A DNA stretch of 64,000 nt, taken from positions 620,001 to 684,000 of the forward strand of contig CAVWLA010000001.1 of NCBI GenBank assembly GCA_963755825.1, written 5' to 3'. A program made the position numbers and the translations under genes. The notes beneath the pieces were generated by a model. It was not told the origin of the DNA. It ran no database searches and was given only the letters and a program-made list of their open reading frames with translations. This document shows positions 16,463-24,166 of this stretch, in pieces. Numbering within the stretch: position 1 is the stretch's first letter; every line of letters begins with the position of its first letter. This stretch comes from DATBQN01 sp963755825. GTDB taxonomy: Bacteria; Acidobacteriota; Thermoanaerobaculia; Multivoradales; UBA5704.

Positions 16463-19400
16463 GTGCGCGAGATGGGGGCGCTCTACGCCGGCCACGCGCG
16501 CGGCGAGCGCCCGCTCTTGGCGCCGCTCCCCGTGCAGTACGCCGACTACGCGCTATGGCAGCGCGGCTGGCTCACCGGGCCGGTGCTGGCGGCGCAGATC
16601 GACTTCTGGCGCGCCAGCCTCGCCGGCGCCCCGGCGCTCGCCGAGCTGCCGCTCGACCGCCCGCGGCCGCCGGTGCAGACGCTGCGCGGCGCCGCCATCG
16701 GCGACCTCCTCCCCGCCTCCCTGCCGCCGCTCCTCGCCAACTTCTCGCGCGCCCGCGGGGCGACCCTCTTCATGGTCCTCCTCGCCGGCTTCCAGGCCCT
16801 CCTCGGCCGCCTCTCCGGCCAGGAGGACGTGGTGGTCGGCACGCCGGTCGCCAACCGCACGCGGATGGAGACCGAGGGGCTGATCGGCTTCTTCGTCAAC
16901 ACCCTCGCTCTGCGCGCCCGGCTCGGCGGCGAGCCCTCCTTCGCCGAGCTGGTGGCGCAGGTGCGGCAGACGACGCTAGCCGCCTACGCCCATCAGGACC
17001 TCCCCTTCGAGCGCCTGGTCGAGGAGCTTGAGCCGGAGCGGAGCCTCGCCTACACGCCGATCTTCCAGGCGATGCTGGCGCTGCAGAACGCCCCCATGGG
17101 CGCCCTCGAGCTCCCCGGCCTCACCCTCGAGCCGGTGGCGACGGACGGCCCGCGGAGCGCCAAGTTCGACCTCAACGTGTCGCTCGGCGAGCGCGCCGGC
17201 GCCATCGGCGGCAGCTGGGAGTACAACGCCGACCTCTTCGACGCCGCCACGATCGAGCGCCTGGCCCGCCAGCTGGCGATGCTCCTCACCGCCGCCGTCG
17301 CGGCGCCGGAGACGCCGCTCGCCGATCTGCCCCTCCTCTCGGCGGCCGAGCGGCGGCAGATCGAGGCCTGGAACCGCCGCGCCGGCGAGGCCGCTGGCGG
17401 CGCCTCGCTCGGCGCCTCGCTCCAAGCGCGCTTCGAGGCCTGGGCGGCGGCCGAGCCCGGCCGCACCGCCCTCGTCTGGGGGGAGGAGCGCATCGCCTAC
17501 GGCGAGCTGGCGGCGCGCGCCGACCGCCTCGCCCGCCGCCTGCGCGCGCTGGGGGTGGGGCCGGAGGTCCTCGTCGGCGTCTGCCTCGAGCGCTCGGCGG
17601 CGATGGTGGTCGCCCTCCTCGCCGTGCTCGAGGCGGGCGGCGCCTACCTGCCGCTCGATCCCGCCTACCCTGAGGCGCGGCTGGCGGCGATGCTCGCCGA
17701 CTCCGCCGCGCCGCTCGTCCTCACCGGCCCCGGCGCGCCCGTCCTCGCCGGCGACGGCGGCCGCCGCTTCCTGCCGCTCGATCAGCTGGAGAGCGAGGCG
17801 GCGGCGCTGCGGCCCGATGCCGCCGACGCCGCCGACGCAGCCGGCGCCATGATGCCGCGGCGCTTCGACGACCCGCGCCGGCTCGCCTACGTCCTCTACA
17901 CCTCGGGCTCCACGGGGCGGCCGAAGGGGGTCGCCGTCGAGCACCGCAGCGTCGTCGCTATGCTTGGCTGGGCGACCAGCGAGTGGGGGGACGCGCTCGA
18001 CGGAGTGCTCGCCGGCACCTCGATCGCCTTCGACATCTCGGTCTTCGAGCTCTTCGCGCCGCTCTCCGCCGGAGGCCGGGTGATCCTCGCGGCCAACGCT
18101 CTCGCCCTGCCGCGCCTGCCGGCGGCGGCCGAGGTCACCCTCTTGAACACCGTGCCCTCGGTGATGGCGGAGCTGCTGCGCGACGGCGCGCCGCCGCTCC
18201 CCGCTTCGATCCGCGTCGTCAACCTGGCCGGCGAGGCGCTCGCCCGGCGGCTGGTCGACGCCGTCCACGCCCTGCCGCACGTCGAGCGGGTGTACAACCT
18301 CTACGGGCCCACCGAGGACACCACCTACTCGACCTTCTCGGCCGTCCCCGCCGGCGCCGGCCGCGAGCCGGCGATCGGCCGGCCCATCGCCGGCACCACC
18401 ATCCACCTCGTCGACCGCGGCCTGCGGCCGGTGCCGCTCGGCGGCGTCGGCGAGGTCTATCTCGCCGGCGCCGGTCTGTCGCGCGGCTACCTCGGCCGGC
18501 CCGACTTGACCGCCGAGCGCTACCTGCCCGACCCCTTCGCCGGCGGTGGCGCCCGCCTCTATCGCACCGGCGACCTCGCCCGCTGGCGGGCGGATGGCGA
18601 GCTCGAGTTCGTCGCCCGCGTCGACCAGCAGGTGAAGGTCCGCGGCTTCCGCATCGAGCCGGGAGAGATCGAGGCGGTCCTCGGCGACCATCCCGCGGTC
18701 GAATCGGCGGCGGTCGTCGTGCGCGAGGGGCGCGCCGGCCGCGAGCTCCTCGCCTGCGTGGTGGCGAAGCCGCAGGGCGAGCCGCCGGCGCCAACGGCGC
18801 TCAAGGCCTATCTCGCCGATCGGCTGCCCGACTACCTGGTGCCGTCGGCCTACGCGGTGCTGCCGGCGTTCCCCCTGACCCAGAGCGGCAAGGTGGACCG
18901 CCGCGCCCTCGGCCGTCTCGACTCCGCGGCCATCGCCGCCATCGCCGCAGGAACCGGCGCCGACGGCAAGGCGGCGCCGATACCGCCGCGGGACGACATC
19001 GAGATGGCCCTGGCGGGAATCTGGGAAGACCTGCTGGGGATCGAGGCGGTGTCGGTGCGCGACACCTTCTTCGATCTCGGCGGCCACTCGCTCCTCGCCG
19101 TGCGCCTGATGACCCGCATCGAGCGCCAGCTCGGCCGCGAGCTGCCGCTCTCGACCCTCTTCCGCGCCCCGACGATCGAGGGTCTGGCGGCGATCCTCCG
19201 CGCCGACGGCCAGGCGGAGCCGCAGCCGGCGGCGGCATCGGCCCTCGTGCCGCTGGCGCCGAGCGGCGCGGCGGTCGACGCCGCGCCGCTCTTCCTCGTC
19301 CATCCGATCGGCGGCTCGGTCTTCTGCTATCGCGAGCTCGCCCGCCGGCTGCACCTCGGGGTGGCGGGCGGCGCGGTCTGGGGCCTCCAGGCGCGCGGCT

Positions 19401-20086
19401 TCGCCGGCGAGGAGCAGCCCCTGGGCAGCGTGGCGGAGATGGCCGCGGCCTATCTGGCGAGCATCGCGCTCGTCCAGCCCGCCGGTCCCTATCGCCTCGG
19501 CGGCTGGTCGTTCGGCGCCCTCGTCGCCCTCGAGATGGCGCGCCAGCTCGAAGCGCGCGGCGAGTCGGTCGCCCTCCTCGTGCTCGTCGATCCGATGACG
19601 ATCACCGACGCGGAGCGCGAGCGCGGCCTCGACGACGTCGAGATGCTCGCCCTCCTCATGCGCGACCTGGGCGGCATTGCTGGCCTCGCGGGCGCCGCCG
19701 TGCCGGTGACCGGCGAGGAGCTCGCCGGCCTCGCCGGCGCGGCGGAGCGCCTCGACCTGATCCTCGCGCGCGCGGTCGAGGCGGGGGTCCTGCCGCCCGA
19801 CGCCGACCTGCCGCGGCTGCGGCGGATCGTCGAGCTCTACCAGGCCAACCAGCTCGCCGCCCGCGCCTATCTGCTGCCGCCGGCGCGCTGCCCGCTCCAC
19901 ATCGTCGCCGCGGCCGCGGGCCCGGTGCCGGCGCGCCTCGGCCTCTGGGAGCCGCTGGCGGCGGGAGGCCTGGAAGTGAAGATCCTGCCCGGCGACCACT
20001 ACACGCTCCTCCGCCCGCCGGCCGTCGACGCACTCGCGGCGGAGATGGGGCGGCTCCTCGCCGCGGCCGAGCCGTCGTCGAAGTAA
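12662..20086 (+). CDS. NRPS, C-A-PCP-C-A-PCP-TE, terminal synthetase, 2474 aa
   Basis: Last enzyme of the assembly line. Domains by residue: C1 43-470; A1 495-1010; PCP1 Ser1064; C2 1125-1555 (HHVVSDG from 1255); A2 about 1590-2080 (YTSGSTG near 1746); PCP2 Ser2143; thioesterase 2200-2474 with GGWSFG nucleophile Ser2283 and DHYTLL His2446. By manual alignment A1 reads CVQHIAQVV, the same proline-like pocket with Cys696 at position 235 as in the preceding synthetase. A2 reads DIFNNALTY (Asp1791), very close to the DLFNNALTY code reported for alanine in microcystin synthetase. Residues 1-1267 come from the 3.84-kb duplication; the rest is distinct. The thioesterase should release the peptide by hydrolysis or cyclisation. 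AGAGGAG precedes the ATG. The gene starts 56 bases after the upstream stop and is probably co-transcribed. Confidence 0.95.
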   Translation: MVTINSSTRILELPADRLLALAARLKGRQGRPRIEPRAHDGRPIPLSYSQERLWFLDQLEPGTAFYNIPGASRLLGKVSLPALAAALDELVRRHESLRTTFGDDAGRPFQIVSAPAPVFLPLVDLAALPLERREEELPRLVELETRRPFDLARGPLLRVALLRAGAEDHAVVYTMHHILSDGWSSIVFMSEVAALYGAFSAGRPSPLPPLAIQYPDYAIWQRSYLSGEVLEQHLSYWRERLRGSSGFELPGDRPRPAVETFRGTARPVCPGEATTRALHELTRREGASLFMTLLAVFNTLLCRYTGQTDIPIGSPIANRNRREVEGVIGFFSNTIVLRSDLAGDPTFRELLARVREVTLGAYSHEDLPFERIVEEVQPDRDMSRNPLFQIMCVLQNQPRSAIPAGDLVMAPLPASLGAAKFDLTIFWREEGDALHGLVEHNTDLFDETTIRRFYAQLEALLREVGRDPERRLSELPLVAASERHQLLYEWNATAAAAAPRAVHEWVEAQVARTPGDIALVFGAESLTYEELNRRANRMAHGLRRRGVAAERLVGICVERSLDMAVAALAVLKAGGALVALDPAYPRDRLATIIDDAGLAVLLTEPHLLRHFPDHEAIALSLEPGVDLFAGESSENPRAGVLPDHPMYAIYTSGSTGQPKGIVVPHRAFANLLAWQLEQSPLAGRTRTVQFSTFGFCVSFQEIFSSWCSGGTLVMASEIDRKDVEGLGRFLEANAVERLHLPFAALKHLADASIGGGGGGEAAGSSRLPAGLREIITAGEQLQVTPAVRGLFERLPGCSLHNQYGASETHVVSAQSLFGDPGGWPAIPPVGRPIDNVRIHLLDGRLEPVPIGVRGELYAAGECVARGYLNDPVLSAEKMVPDPYGSAAGARLYRTGDLARHLADGRIEYLGRIDGQVKVRGFRVELGEIETTLARYPGVRDAAVVAAAGGVGSAGGGKRLIAYVVPESEGALRLEDLRVSLKRSLPDYMVPAAFIMLADLPLNANGKLDQAALPPPQAGSDSGGRAAYVEPRTPVEEILAGLWSELLGIDRVGVVDNFFELGGHSLLVTQLVSRTRAAFGVELPIRRLFESPTLEALAREIEMASARAEGAAAPPARRQGSAPPPLSFGQERLWFLDRLEPGRAVYNMPLALSLRGRLDRAALAASLDAIVARHEALRTVFADTDDGPVQMISAPRPAPPPLVDLSGLPAARREPAGIGLAEDEAARPFDLARGPLLRAALVRLQADWHMALFTMHHVVSDGWSMGVLVREMGALYAGHARGERPLLAPLPVQYADYALWQRGWLTGPVLAAQIDFWRASLAGAPALAELPLDRPRPPVQTLRGAAIGDLLPASLPPLLANFSRARGATLFMVLLAGFQALLGRLSGQEDVVVGTPVANRTRMETEGLIGFFVNTLALRARLGGEPSFAELVAQVRQTTLAAYAHQDLPFERLVEELEPERSLAYTPIFQAMLALQNAPMGALELPGLTLEPVATDGPRSAKFDLNVSLGERAGAIGGSWEYNADLFDAATIERLARQLAMLLTAAVAAPETPLADLPLLSAAERRQIEAWNRRAGEAAGGASLGASLQARFEAWAAAEPGRTALVWGEERIAYGELAARADRLARRLRALGVGPEVLVGVCLERSAAMVVALLAVLEAGGAYLPLDPAYPEARLAAMLADSAAPLVLTGPGAPVLAGDGGRRFLPLDQLESEAAALRPDAADAADAAGAMMPRRFDDPRRLAYVLYTSGSTGRPKGVAVEHRSVVAMLGWATSEWGDALDGVLAGTSIAFDISVFELFAPLSAGGRVILAANALALPRLPAAAEVTLLNTVPSVMAELLRDGAPPLPASIRVVNLAGEALARRLVDAVHALPHVERVYNLYGPTEDTTYSTFSAVPAGAGREPAIGRPIAGTTIHLVDRGLRPVPLGGVGEVYLAGAGLSRGYLGRPDLTAERYLPDPFAGGGARLYRTGDLARWRADGELEFVARVDQQVKVRGFRIEPGEIEAVLGDHPAVESAAVVVREGRAGRELLACVVAKPQGEPPAPTALKAYLADRLPDYLVPSAYAVLPAFPLTQSGKVDRRALGRLDSAAIAAIAAGTGADGKAAPIPPRDDIEMALAGIWEDLLGIEAVSVRDTFFDLGGHSLLAVRLMTRIERQLGRELPLSTLFRAPTIEGLAAILRADGQAEPQPAAASALVPLAPSGAAVDAAPLFLVHPIGGSVFCYRELARRLHLGVAGGAVWGLQARGFAGEEQPLGSVAEMAAAYLASIALVQPAGPYRLGGWSFGALVALEMARQLEARGESVALLVLVDPMTITDAERERGLDDVEMLALLMRDLGGIAGLAGAAVPVTGEELAGLAGAAERLDLILARAVEAGVLPPDADLPRLRRIVELYQANQLAARAYLLPPARCPLHIVAAAAGPVPARLGLWEPLAAGGLEVKILPGDHYTLLRPPAVDALAAEMGRLLAAAEPSSK

Positions 20087-20125
20087 GGAGCGGCGGGAGC
20101 TCGAAGGCGGCTAGAGTGTGTGTGA

Positions 20126-20148
20126 GCGCCGGGCCTTCCGCGCGGCGC
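20126..20148 (+). terminator. GC hairpin in the NRPS / Rieske convergent gap
   Basis: GCGCCG (20126-20131) can pair with CGGCGC (20143-20148) across an 11-base loop, 40 bases after the NRPS stop. The 75-base gap separates two convergent genes, where a terminator is expected. There is no good T-run after the stem, so the call is weak. Confidence 0.25.
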
Positions 20149-20161
20149 CTGCTTCGGGAGG

Positions 20162-21277
20162 CTACGGCTCGGGCGCGGTTGCTGAAGCGCGCGGCGCTCC
20201 GGCCTTGCGGCCGGCGCGCTCGATGGTCGGCGCGCCGGGGCTCGAGCGCAGGGCGAGGCGGCCGGCCTCGAGGGTTCTCTCGCTGAGGCTGCGGGCGCTC
20301 TGGTGGAGCTCCTCGCTCATGCGCACGAAGGCGACGTTGTTCTCCATGTCCTCGGAGGCCCAGCCGCGGGAGTGGGCGATGTAGGGGAACTGCGGGAAGA
20401 GGAAGCCGATTTCGGCGAAGAAGCCGAGCATCTGGCCGGCCACCGCCTGCACGTTGTCCTGGCCGCCGGTGATGATGAAGGCGGCGACCTTGTCGCGCAG
20501 CAGGACGCGGTCGGCCAGGGTGACCTGGTTCTGCACGCAGTTCATCCGCTCGACCATCTTGTAGTAGAGCGAGCTCGCCGAGCCCCAGCGGATGGGCGTC
20601 GCGACGACGATGGCATCGGCCCAGTGGACGACCGCCTCGTAGACCTGCTCCATCTCGTCGGCGGGGTCCATCTGGGTGATCGAGCAGGGCCAGGTGCAGG
20701 CGTGGGCGCTCTTCGAGTAATAGCCCTCGCAGGCGCGGAAACGGAGCCGCGCGAGGTGCAGGGTGCGCGTCTCGGCGCCGAGCGTGGCGGCGTGCGCCAC
20801 GGCGGTCTCGAGCAGGGCGTCGGAGGTCGAATAGCGCGGATAGTCGGGGTCCATGTTGGTGGTGGCGATACCGAGGAGGCGCAACGGCCCCGCCGCCCGC
20901 TCGACCGGGCGGGAGAGCGGATGCGGTGGATGCGGCCGCCGGTGGCGGCGGCTGGCGGGCCGCGCCTCGACCTGCAGTCGGCCCGCCACCTCACGCAGCT
21001 CGTGATGGGGGACGCAGTCGTCCTCGAAGCCGGGCTCGCCGAGGCCCGTCTGGCGATGGAACTTCCAATGGTGCCAGGGGCAGACGATGTAGCCCCGCGC
21101 GTCGAGCTCGCCGTCGCCGAGAGGGCCGCCGGCGTGGTTGCAGACCCCCGAGACGGCGCCGAAGACGCCGTCGACGTAGCTCAACGCGATGCGCACGCGG
21201 CCCGCGATCACCTGCTGGAGCGGCCGCCGCCTCAGCTCCTCCACGTCGCCCAGGTCGTTCCACTCCGGGTCGGTCAT
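20162..21277 (-). CDS. Rieske [2Fe-2S] - flavodoxin-like (FMN reductase) fusion protein, 371 aa
   Basis: Residues 5-105 form a Rieske-type ferredoxin domain. The cluster ligands are visible as Cys46-x-His48 and Cys66-x2-His69 (CNHAGG and CPWHHW). After a short Arg/Pro/His-rich linker, residues about 132-330 resemble NADPH-dependent FMN reductases of the flavodoxin fold. They include the cysteine cluster CEGYYSKSAHACTWPC and the IRWGSASSLYYKMVERM segment typical of flavin-binding quinone-reductase-like proteins. A soluble electron-transfer enzyme passing electrons between flavin and the iron-sulfur centre is inferred; the substrate is unknown. The gene converges on the NRPS locus and shares no promoter with it, so a role in that pathway is only possible. 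GAGGAG precedes the ATG and a TATACT box lies 36 bases upstream. No signal peptide is seen. Confidence 0.85.
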   Translation of the reverse strand: MTDPEWNDLGDVEELRRRPLQQVIAGRVRIALSYVDGVFGAVSGVCNHAGGPLGDGELDARGYIVCPWHHWKFHRQTGLGEPGFEDDCVPHHELREVAGRLQVEARPASRRHRRPHPPHPLSRPVERAAGPLRLLGIATTNMDPDYPRYSTSDALLETAVAHAATLGAETRTLHLARLRFRACEGYYSKSAHACTWPCSITQMDPADEMEQVYEAVVHWADAIVVATPIRWGSASSLYYKMVERMNCVQNQVTLADRVLLRDKVAAFIITGGQDNVQAVAGQMLGFFAEIGFLFPQFPYIAHSRGWASEDMENNVAFVRMSEELHQSARSLSERTLEAGRLALRSSPGAPTIERAGRKAGAPRASATAPEP

Positions 21278-21313
21278 CGGGTCTCCTCGCGAGTTGTCGG
21301 TCGAGCGCCCGCG

Positions 21314-21319
21314 AGTATA
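21314..21319 (-). promoter_or_regulatory. Probable -10 box of the Rieske-flavodoxin gene
   Basis: TATACT reads on the minus strand 36 bases before the ATG of the Rieske-flavodoxin gene. It leaves room for a short leader that includes the GAGGAG ribosome-binding site. No convincing -35 was seen. The same hexamer precedes the M28 peptidase gene. Confidence 0.4.
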
Positions 21320-21387
21320 GCGGCAGGCCCGGCGAGGGGATCACCGTGTCGGCACATCACGGGAACGCGAATGCGCCGGTCGGCCTG

Positions 21388-21903
21388 CTAGCGAGGACGG
21401 ATGGGCGTCGTCACCGTGATCGGGTATCTCTGGGCGTCCCGATGATCGAGCTCGGTGCCATCCGGTCGACGAACTCGCCAGGTGGTCTGAAATTGCGCCT
21501 CCGACCGGCCGAGGGTGACGGCGATTCTGATCCGCGGCCGCCAGAGCACGTTCTTCTTGGCCCCGCCCGAATAGCGAGTGATCGTGGCGGTGAGCATGGC
21601 GCCGCCGGCGGTGCAGGCAGGAGTCACCTCGATCTCGCGCGAGTCGAGCGAGTCGAGCACGGGGCCGAGAGCGACGATGGTCACCTCGTCCTTGCCCGCG
21701 GCCGAGGAGGTCGCGCGGGGCGGCGCCTCGCGATCGTGCCCGACGGCACGCAGGACCGCTTCCTCGGACTCTTGCGACGTTGTCGTGGAGAGAATCCTGA
21801 GAAGGGGGCAGGTCAGGCTGGCCGCGCGCGCGGCCGCGGCACCGAACATCAGGCCGGACAGACAGCCCAAAGCGATCACTCTCTGTCGTGCAAACACGCG
21901 CAA
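21388..21903 (-). CDS. Secreted protein of unknown function, 171 aa
   Basis: The N terminus MRVFARQRVIALGCLSGLMF is followed by an Ala-rich stretch ending AAARAAS, a classical signal peptide with a likely cleavage after ARA. The mature part of about 145 residues contains two cysteines (LTCPLL and TPACTAGG) and a beta-rich tail ending in ITVTTPIRPR. I recognise no family. It follows the 642-residue secreted protein on the same strand, but a strong hairpin terminator lies between them, so it is probably transcribed separately. Its own promoter was not identified. Confidence 0.65.
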   Translation of the reverse strand: MRVFARQRVIALGCLSGLMFGAAAARAASLTCPLLRILSTTTSQESEEAVLRAVGHDREAPPRATSSAAGKDEVTIVALGPVLDSLDSREIEVTPACTAGGAMLTATITRYSGGAKKNVLWRPRIRIAVTLGRSEAQFQTTWRVRRPDGTELDHRDAQRYPITVTTPIRPR

Positions 21904-21976
21904 CGATGATCCTTTCTCAAGCCATGCGAGGCGGGTGCCCGTTCTCTCTCCACCGCTCTCTTGGCGAGCGCGAAGA

Positions 21977-22012
21977 CGCGGCCGCCGGTGGGCAGTCCCA
22001 CCGGCGGCCGCG
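21977..22012 (-). terminator. Strong hairpin terminator of the 642-aa secreted protein gene
   Basis: GCGGCCGCCGGTGGG and CCCACCGGCGGCCGC form a perfect 15-bp stem around the loop CAGT, extended by one more C-G pair. On the minus strand it starts 14 bases after the stop codon of the 642-residue protein and is followed by TCTTCG. The T-run is short, but the length and perfection of the stem make an intrinsic terminator very likely. It is the most stable hairpin I noticed in the window. Confidence 0.75.
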
Positions 22013-22025
22013 AGACCCTAGCCGG

Positions 22026-23954
22026 CTAGGGGCATGCAGCGAAAGCGCCGGTGTCCTGCAAGGGCTGGAAGGGTGTGCCCTGGGGGTTGTTATATCTCTT
22101 CTTGACGCCGGTCGTCGTGTCGGTGACGGTGATCACGGTGTTGACGTTCGTCAGGCCGCCGGCGAAGACCCAGTAGCGGCCGCCCAGCGCGCAGCCGTTC
22201 AGCACCTTGACCAGCAGTTCGACGTTGCTGCTGTTGAAGAACCAGAAATACCCGGTGTCGCCGGTGATCGGCACCGGGTTGCCGGCGCCGCTCTTGCCGT
22301 CGGCCGTCTGCCAGCTGACGTCGACCTGGAAGCGGTTGTTGTTGAGGCGCAGGGAGCGGGAGGCGAGCGCCATCGCGGCCGCCGTCGTCTCCCCGGCGAG
22401 ACGCCGCGTCCAATCCTCCGCGCTCACGCCGGGCTCCGGCAGGGCTGAGGCCGCGGTGTCGGCCGCGGTGCAGGTGGCGAAGGCGAGGGTGTCCTGGACC
22501 GGCTGGAAGGGGACGTTGGCCGAGTTCAGATAGGTCCTGACGCGCCCGTTGGTCGTGTCGGTGACCGTGATCCGCGCGCTGACGTTGGTGAGGCCGCCGG
22601 CGAAGACCCAGAAGTGGGAGTCCAAGGCACAGCCGTTGATCACCTTGACCACCGCCTCGGCGTTGCTCGGGTCGAAGAACCAGAGGTAGCCGGTGTCCGG
22701 CGTCAGCTGGACCATATGGGCCTGCGTGCCGGCGCTGAAGGTCGCACGGACGGCGAAACGATTGTTGTTGAGGCAGAGGGTCGTGGCATCGGCCACGCAG
22801 GAGCTGCCGTTGATCGAGGTGACGGTCAGGCCGGAGAACTCGTAGTCGGTTACGTTGCTGACGCTAGTAACCGTCGTCCCGCCGCTCCCCGAGCCGGGAC
22901 CCGCGGAGTTGTCGGTCTTTTTGGTCACGACGTTGCCATTCACGCCATTGTAGGTGCTGGTCCAGGTGAAGCCGATCCCCAGGTCGGTCGCCGTGCCATC
23001 CGCGTTGACGCCGGCCAGGTGGGTGACGAATCCGCCGTAGCTGCCCGCTGGTTCCCTCTTGTTGTCGCATTTCGGACCGCCGGCATCGGGGCCGCCGGGC
23101 AGACAGTGATCCTCCGGTCGGTCGTGAAAGGTGAGGTCATACGCATCCGGCTCATGCTGCTGCAGCTCGCCCGATTTGGCATCGTAATAAAAGGGATAGC
23201 TGAAATCAGGGGCGTTGTTCAGGTAACCGCCGCCGGGAGGCGGGTCGCTGTACGGGGTTCGCAGGCTGGTCAAGCGGACGCTGCCGGTAACCTTGCTGTC
23301 GAAGGCGCCCTTCATGTTGCGGGCGTAGAACTCGCTGGGGTCGTTCTGGTGCGTGACCTGCTGCACCCAGTCGAAGTCCGTGAAGCCGCAATACTTCGCG
23401 GCCTCGGCCAGCGTCAGATTGAGATTGGGAGTGAAGATGGCGTCGATGTTCGGGCCCGCTGCGGCGTGAATGATGGAATTGTTGATGATCGACGAGCACG
23501 ACTTCGCCGCGGTGAGCGCATTCTCCAAGGCGAAGAATCCCGTCCCGCCGTTGGGCGGGATGGGAACGATGAAATGGACGATGCCCGAGGTGGAGTCGGA
23601 GCTGATGTCTGAAAAGAAGGCATTGGGGCCGCCATAGCCGGTGTCATCGTGGGAATTGCCGTTGATTCCATATGAGGTGAGACCATCGCCGTCGAAGGCG
23701 AATATATCCAGGTCAGACTTGAGCCCCAGCGTGGTGATGGGGAGCTTGCTGTTGTTCTTGACGCCGACGATCGTATCGTCGTCTCCGTCATAGGGGCCTT
23801 GGCCGGTTAGGGTGACCGATACTCCGGTATCCGTCACGGTGATGATCGAATCGCAGCCGGTGGCCTGTCCGACGTTGGGACATTGGGCGGCGACTGACGA
23901 TGCTGCGGCGCAGACGATCGTGAGGCTCATGACAACGGACGCGAGCTGTTTCAT
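22026..23954 (-). CDS. Secreted protein with two C-terminal tandem repeats, 642 aa
   Basis: I chose the ATG at 23954 because GGAAGGAG lies four bases before it and the protein then starts with a signal peptide (MKQLASVVMSLTIVCAAASS, cleavage near VAAQ). A longer in-frame start at 24110 would put this signal 52 residues inside. Residues 20-330 form a beta-rich region with aspartate-rich stretches (GDGLTSYGINGN). Residues about 410-510 and 540-642 are two copies of a repeat with the conserved order LNNNRF, DTGYxWFF, VKVxNGCAL, WVFAGGLTNV, VTDTT, PFQPxQDT. I recall this repeat in acidobacterial secreted proteins, but its function is not known to me. An extracellular or surface location is inferred. 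An AT-rich stretch upstream probably holds the promoter. Confidence 0.82.
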   Translation of the reverse strand: MKQLASVVMSLTIVCAAASSVAAQCPNVGQATGCDSIITVTDTGVSVTLTGQGPYDGDDDTIVGVKNNSKLPITTLGLKSDLDIFAFDGDGLTSYGINGNSHDDTGYGGPNAFFSDISSDSTSGIVHFIVPIPPNGGTGFFALENALTAAKSCSSIINNSIIHAAAGPNIDAIFTPNLNLTLAEAAKYCGFTDFDWVQQVTHQNDPSEFYARNMKGAFDSKVTGSVRLTSLRTPYSDPPPGGGYLNNAPDFSYPFYYDAKSGELQQHEPDAYDLTFHDRPEDHCLPGGPDAGGPKCDNKREPAGSYGGFVTHLAGVNADGTATDLGIGFTWTSTYNGVNGNVVTKKTDNSAGPGSGSGGTTVTSVSNVTDYEFSGLTVTSINGSSCVADATTLCLNNNRFAVRATFSAGTQAHMVQLTPDTGYLWFFDPSNAEAVVKVINGCALDSHFWVFAGGLTNVSARITVTDTTNGRVRTYLNSANVPFQPVQDTLAFATCTAADTAASALPEPGVSAEDWTRRLAGETTAAAMALASRSLRLNNNRFQVDVSWQTADGKSGAGNPVPITGDTGYFWFFNSSNVELLVKVLNGCALGGRYWVFAGGLTNVNTVITVTDTTTGVKKRYNNPQGTPFQPLQDTGAFAACP

Positions 23955-23992
23955 CTCTCTCCTTCCGCTCCCTCGCAAGGGATGCATCAGTT

Positions 23993-24034
23993 TATATATG
24001 CGACTAACTACCATCAGAAGATTATGTTTTAAGC
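23993..24034 (-). promoter_or_regulatory. AT-rich promoter region of the 642-aa secreted protein gene
   Basis: A stretch far richer in A and T than its surroundings lies 39-80 bases before the ATG at 23954 and contains TATATA (23993-23998). In DNA this GC-rich such an island is a likely promoter. No consensus -35 was seen at the right spacing, so the exact elements are unassigned. Confidence 0.4.
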
Positions 24035-24117
24035 GTAGCACGAGTCGACTCTCGGAAGCGCCGCGCGGGACGGCCAAGGTGAGCGCGGGTTCGAGCCGGG
24101 GGAAGAGCAACCGCCTA

Positions 24118-24152
24118 GTTGCATTCCGGAGCTCGGCCGGCTAACATGCAAC
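24118..24152. promoter_or_regulatory. Inverted repeat GTTGCAT-N21-ATGCAAC, likely ArsR-family operator
   Basis: A perfect 7-bp inverted repeat (24118-24124 and 24146-24152) lies directly before the AGGAGGT ribosome-binding site of the SRPBCC-ArsR operon. ArsR-family dimers bind inverted repeats near the start of their own operons, so autoregulation by the second gene is inferred. The right arm adjoins the Shine-Dalgarno sequence. Confidence 0.5.
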
Positions 24153-24166
24153 CAGGAGGTAGCGCA

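Noticed and set aside
12428..16495. Very long open frames on the minus strand opposite the NRPS genes, some over 1000 codons
   Set aside because: They are opposite conserved NRPS domains, have no recognisable domains and consist of Arg/Gly/Ala/Glu-rich text expected from antisense of GC-rich codons.
23955..24110. Longer N terminus for the 642-residue secreted protein
   Set aside because: It would bury a clean signal peptide 52 residues inside, lies across the AT-rich promoter region, and ATG 23954 has a good ribosome-binding site.
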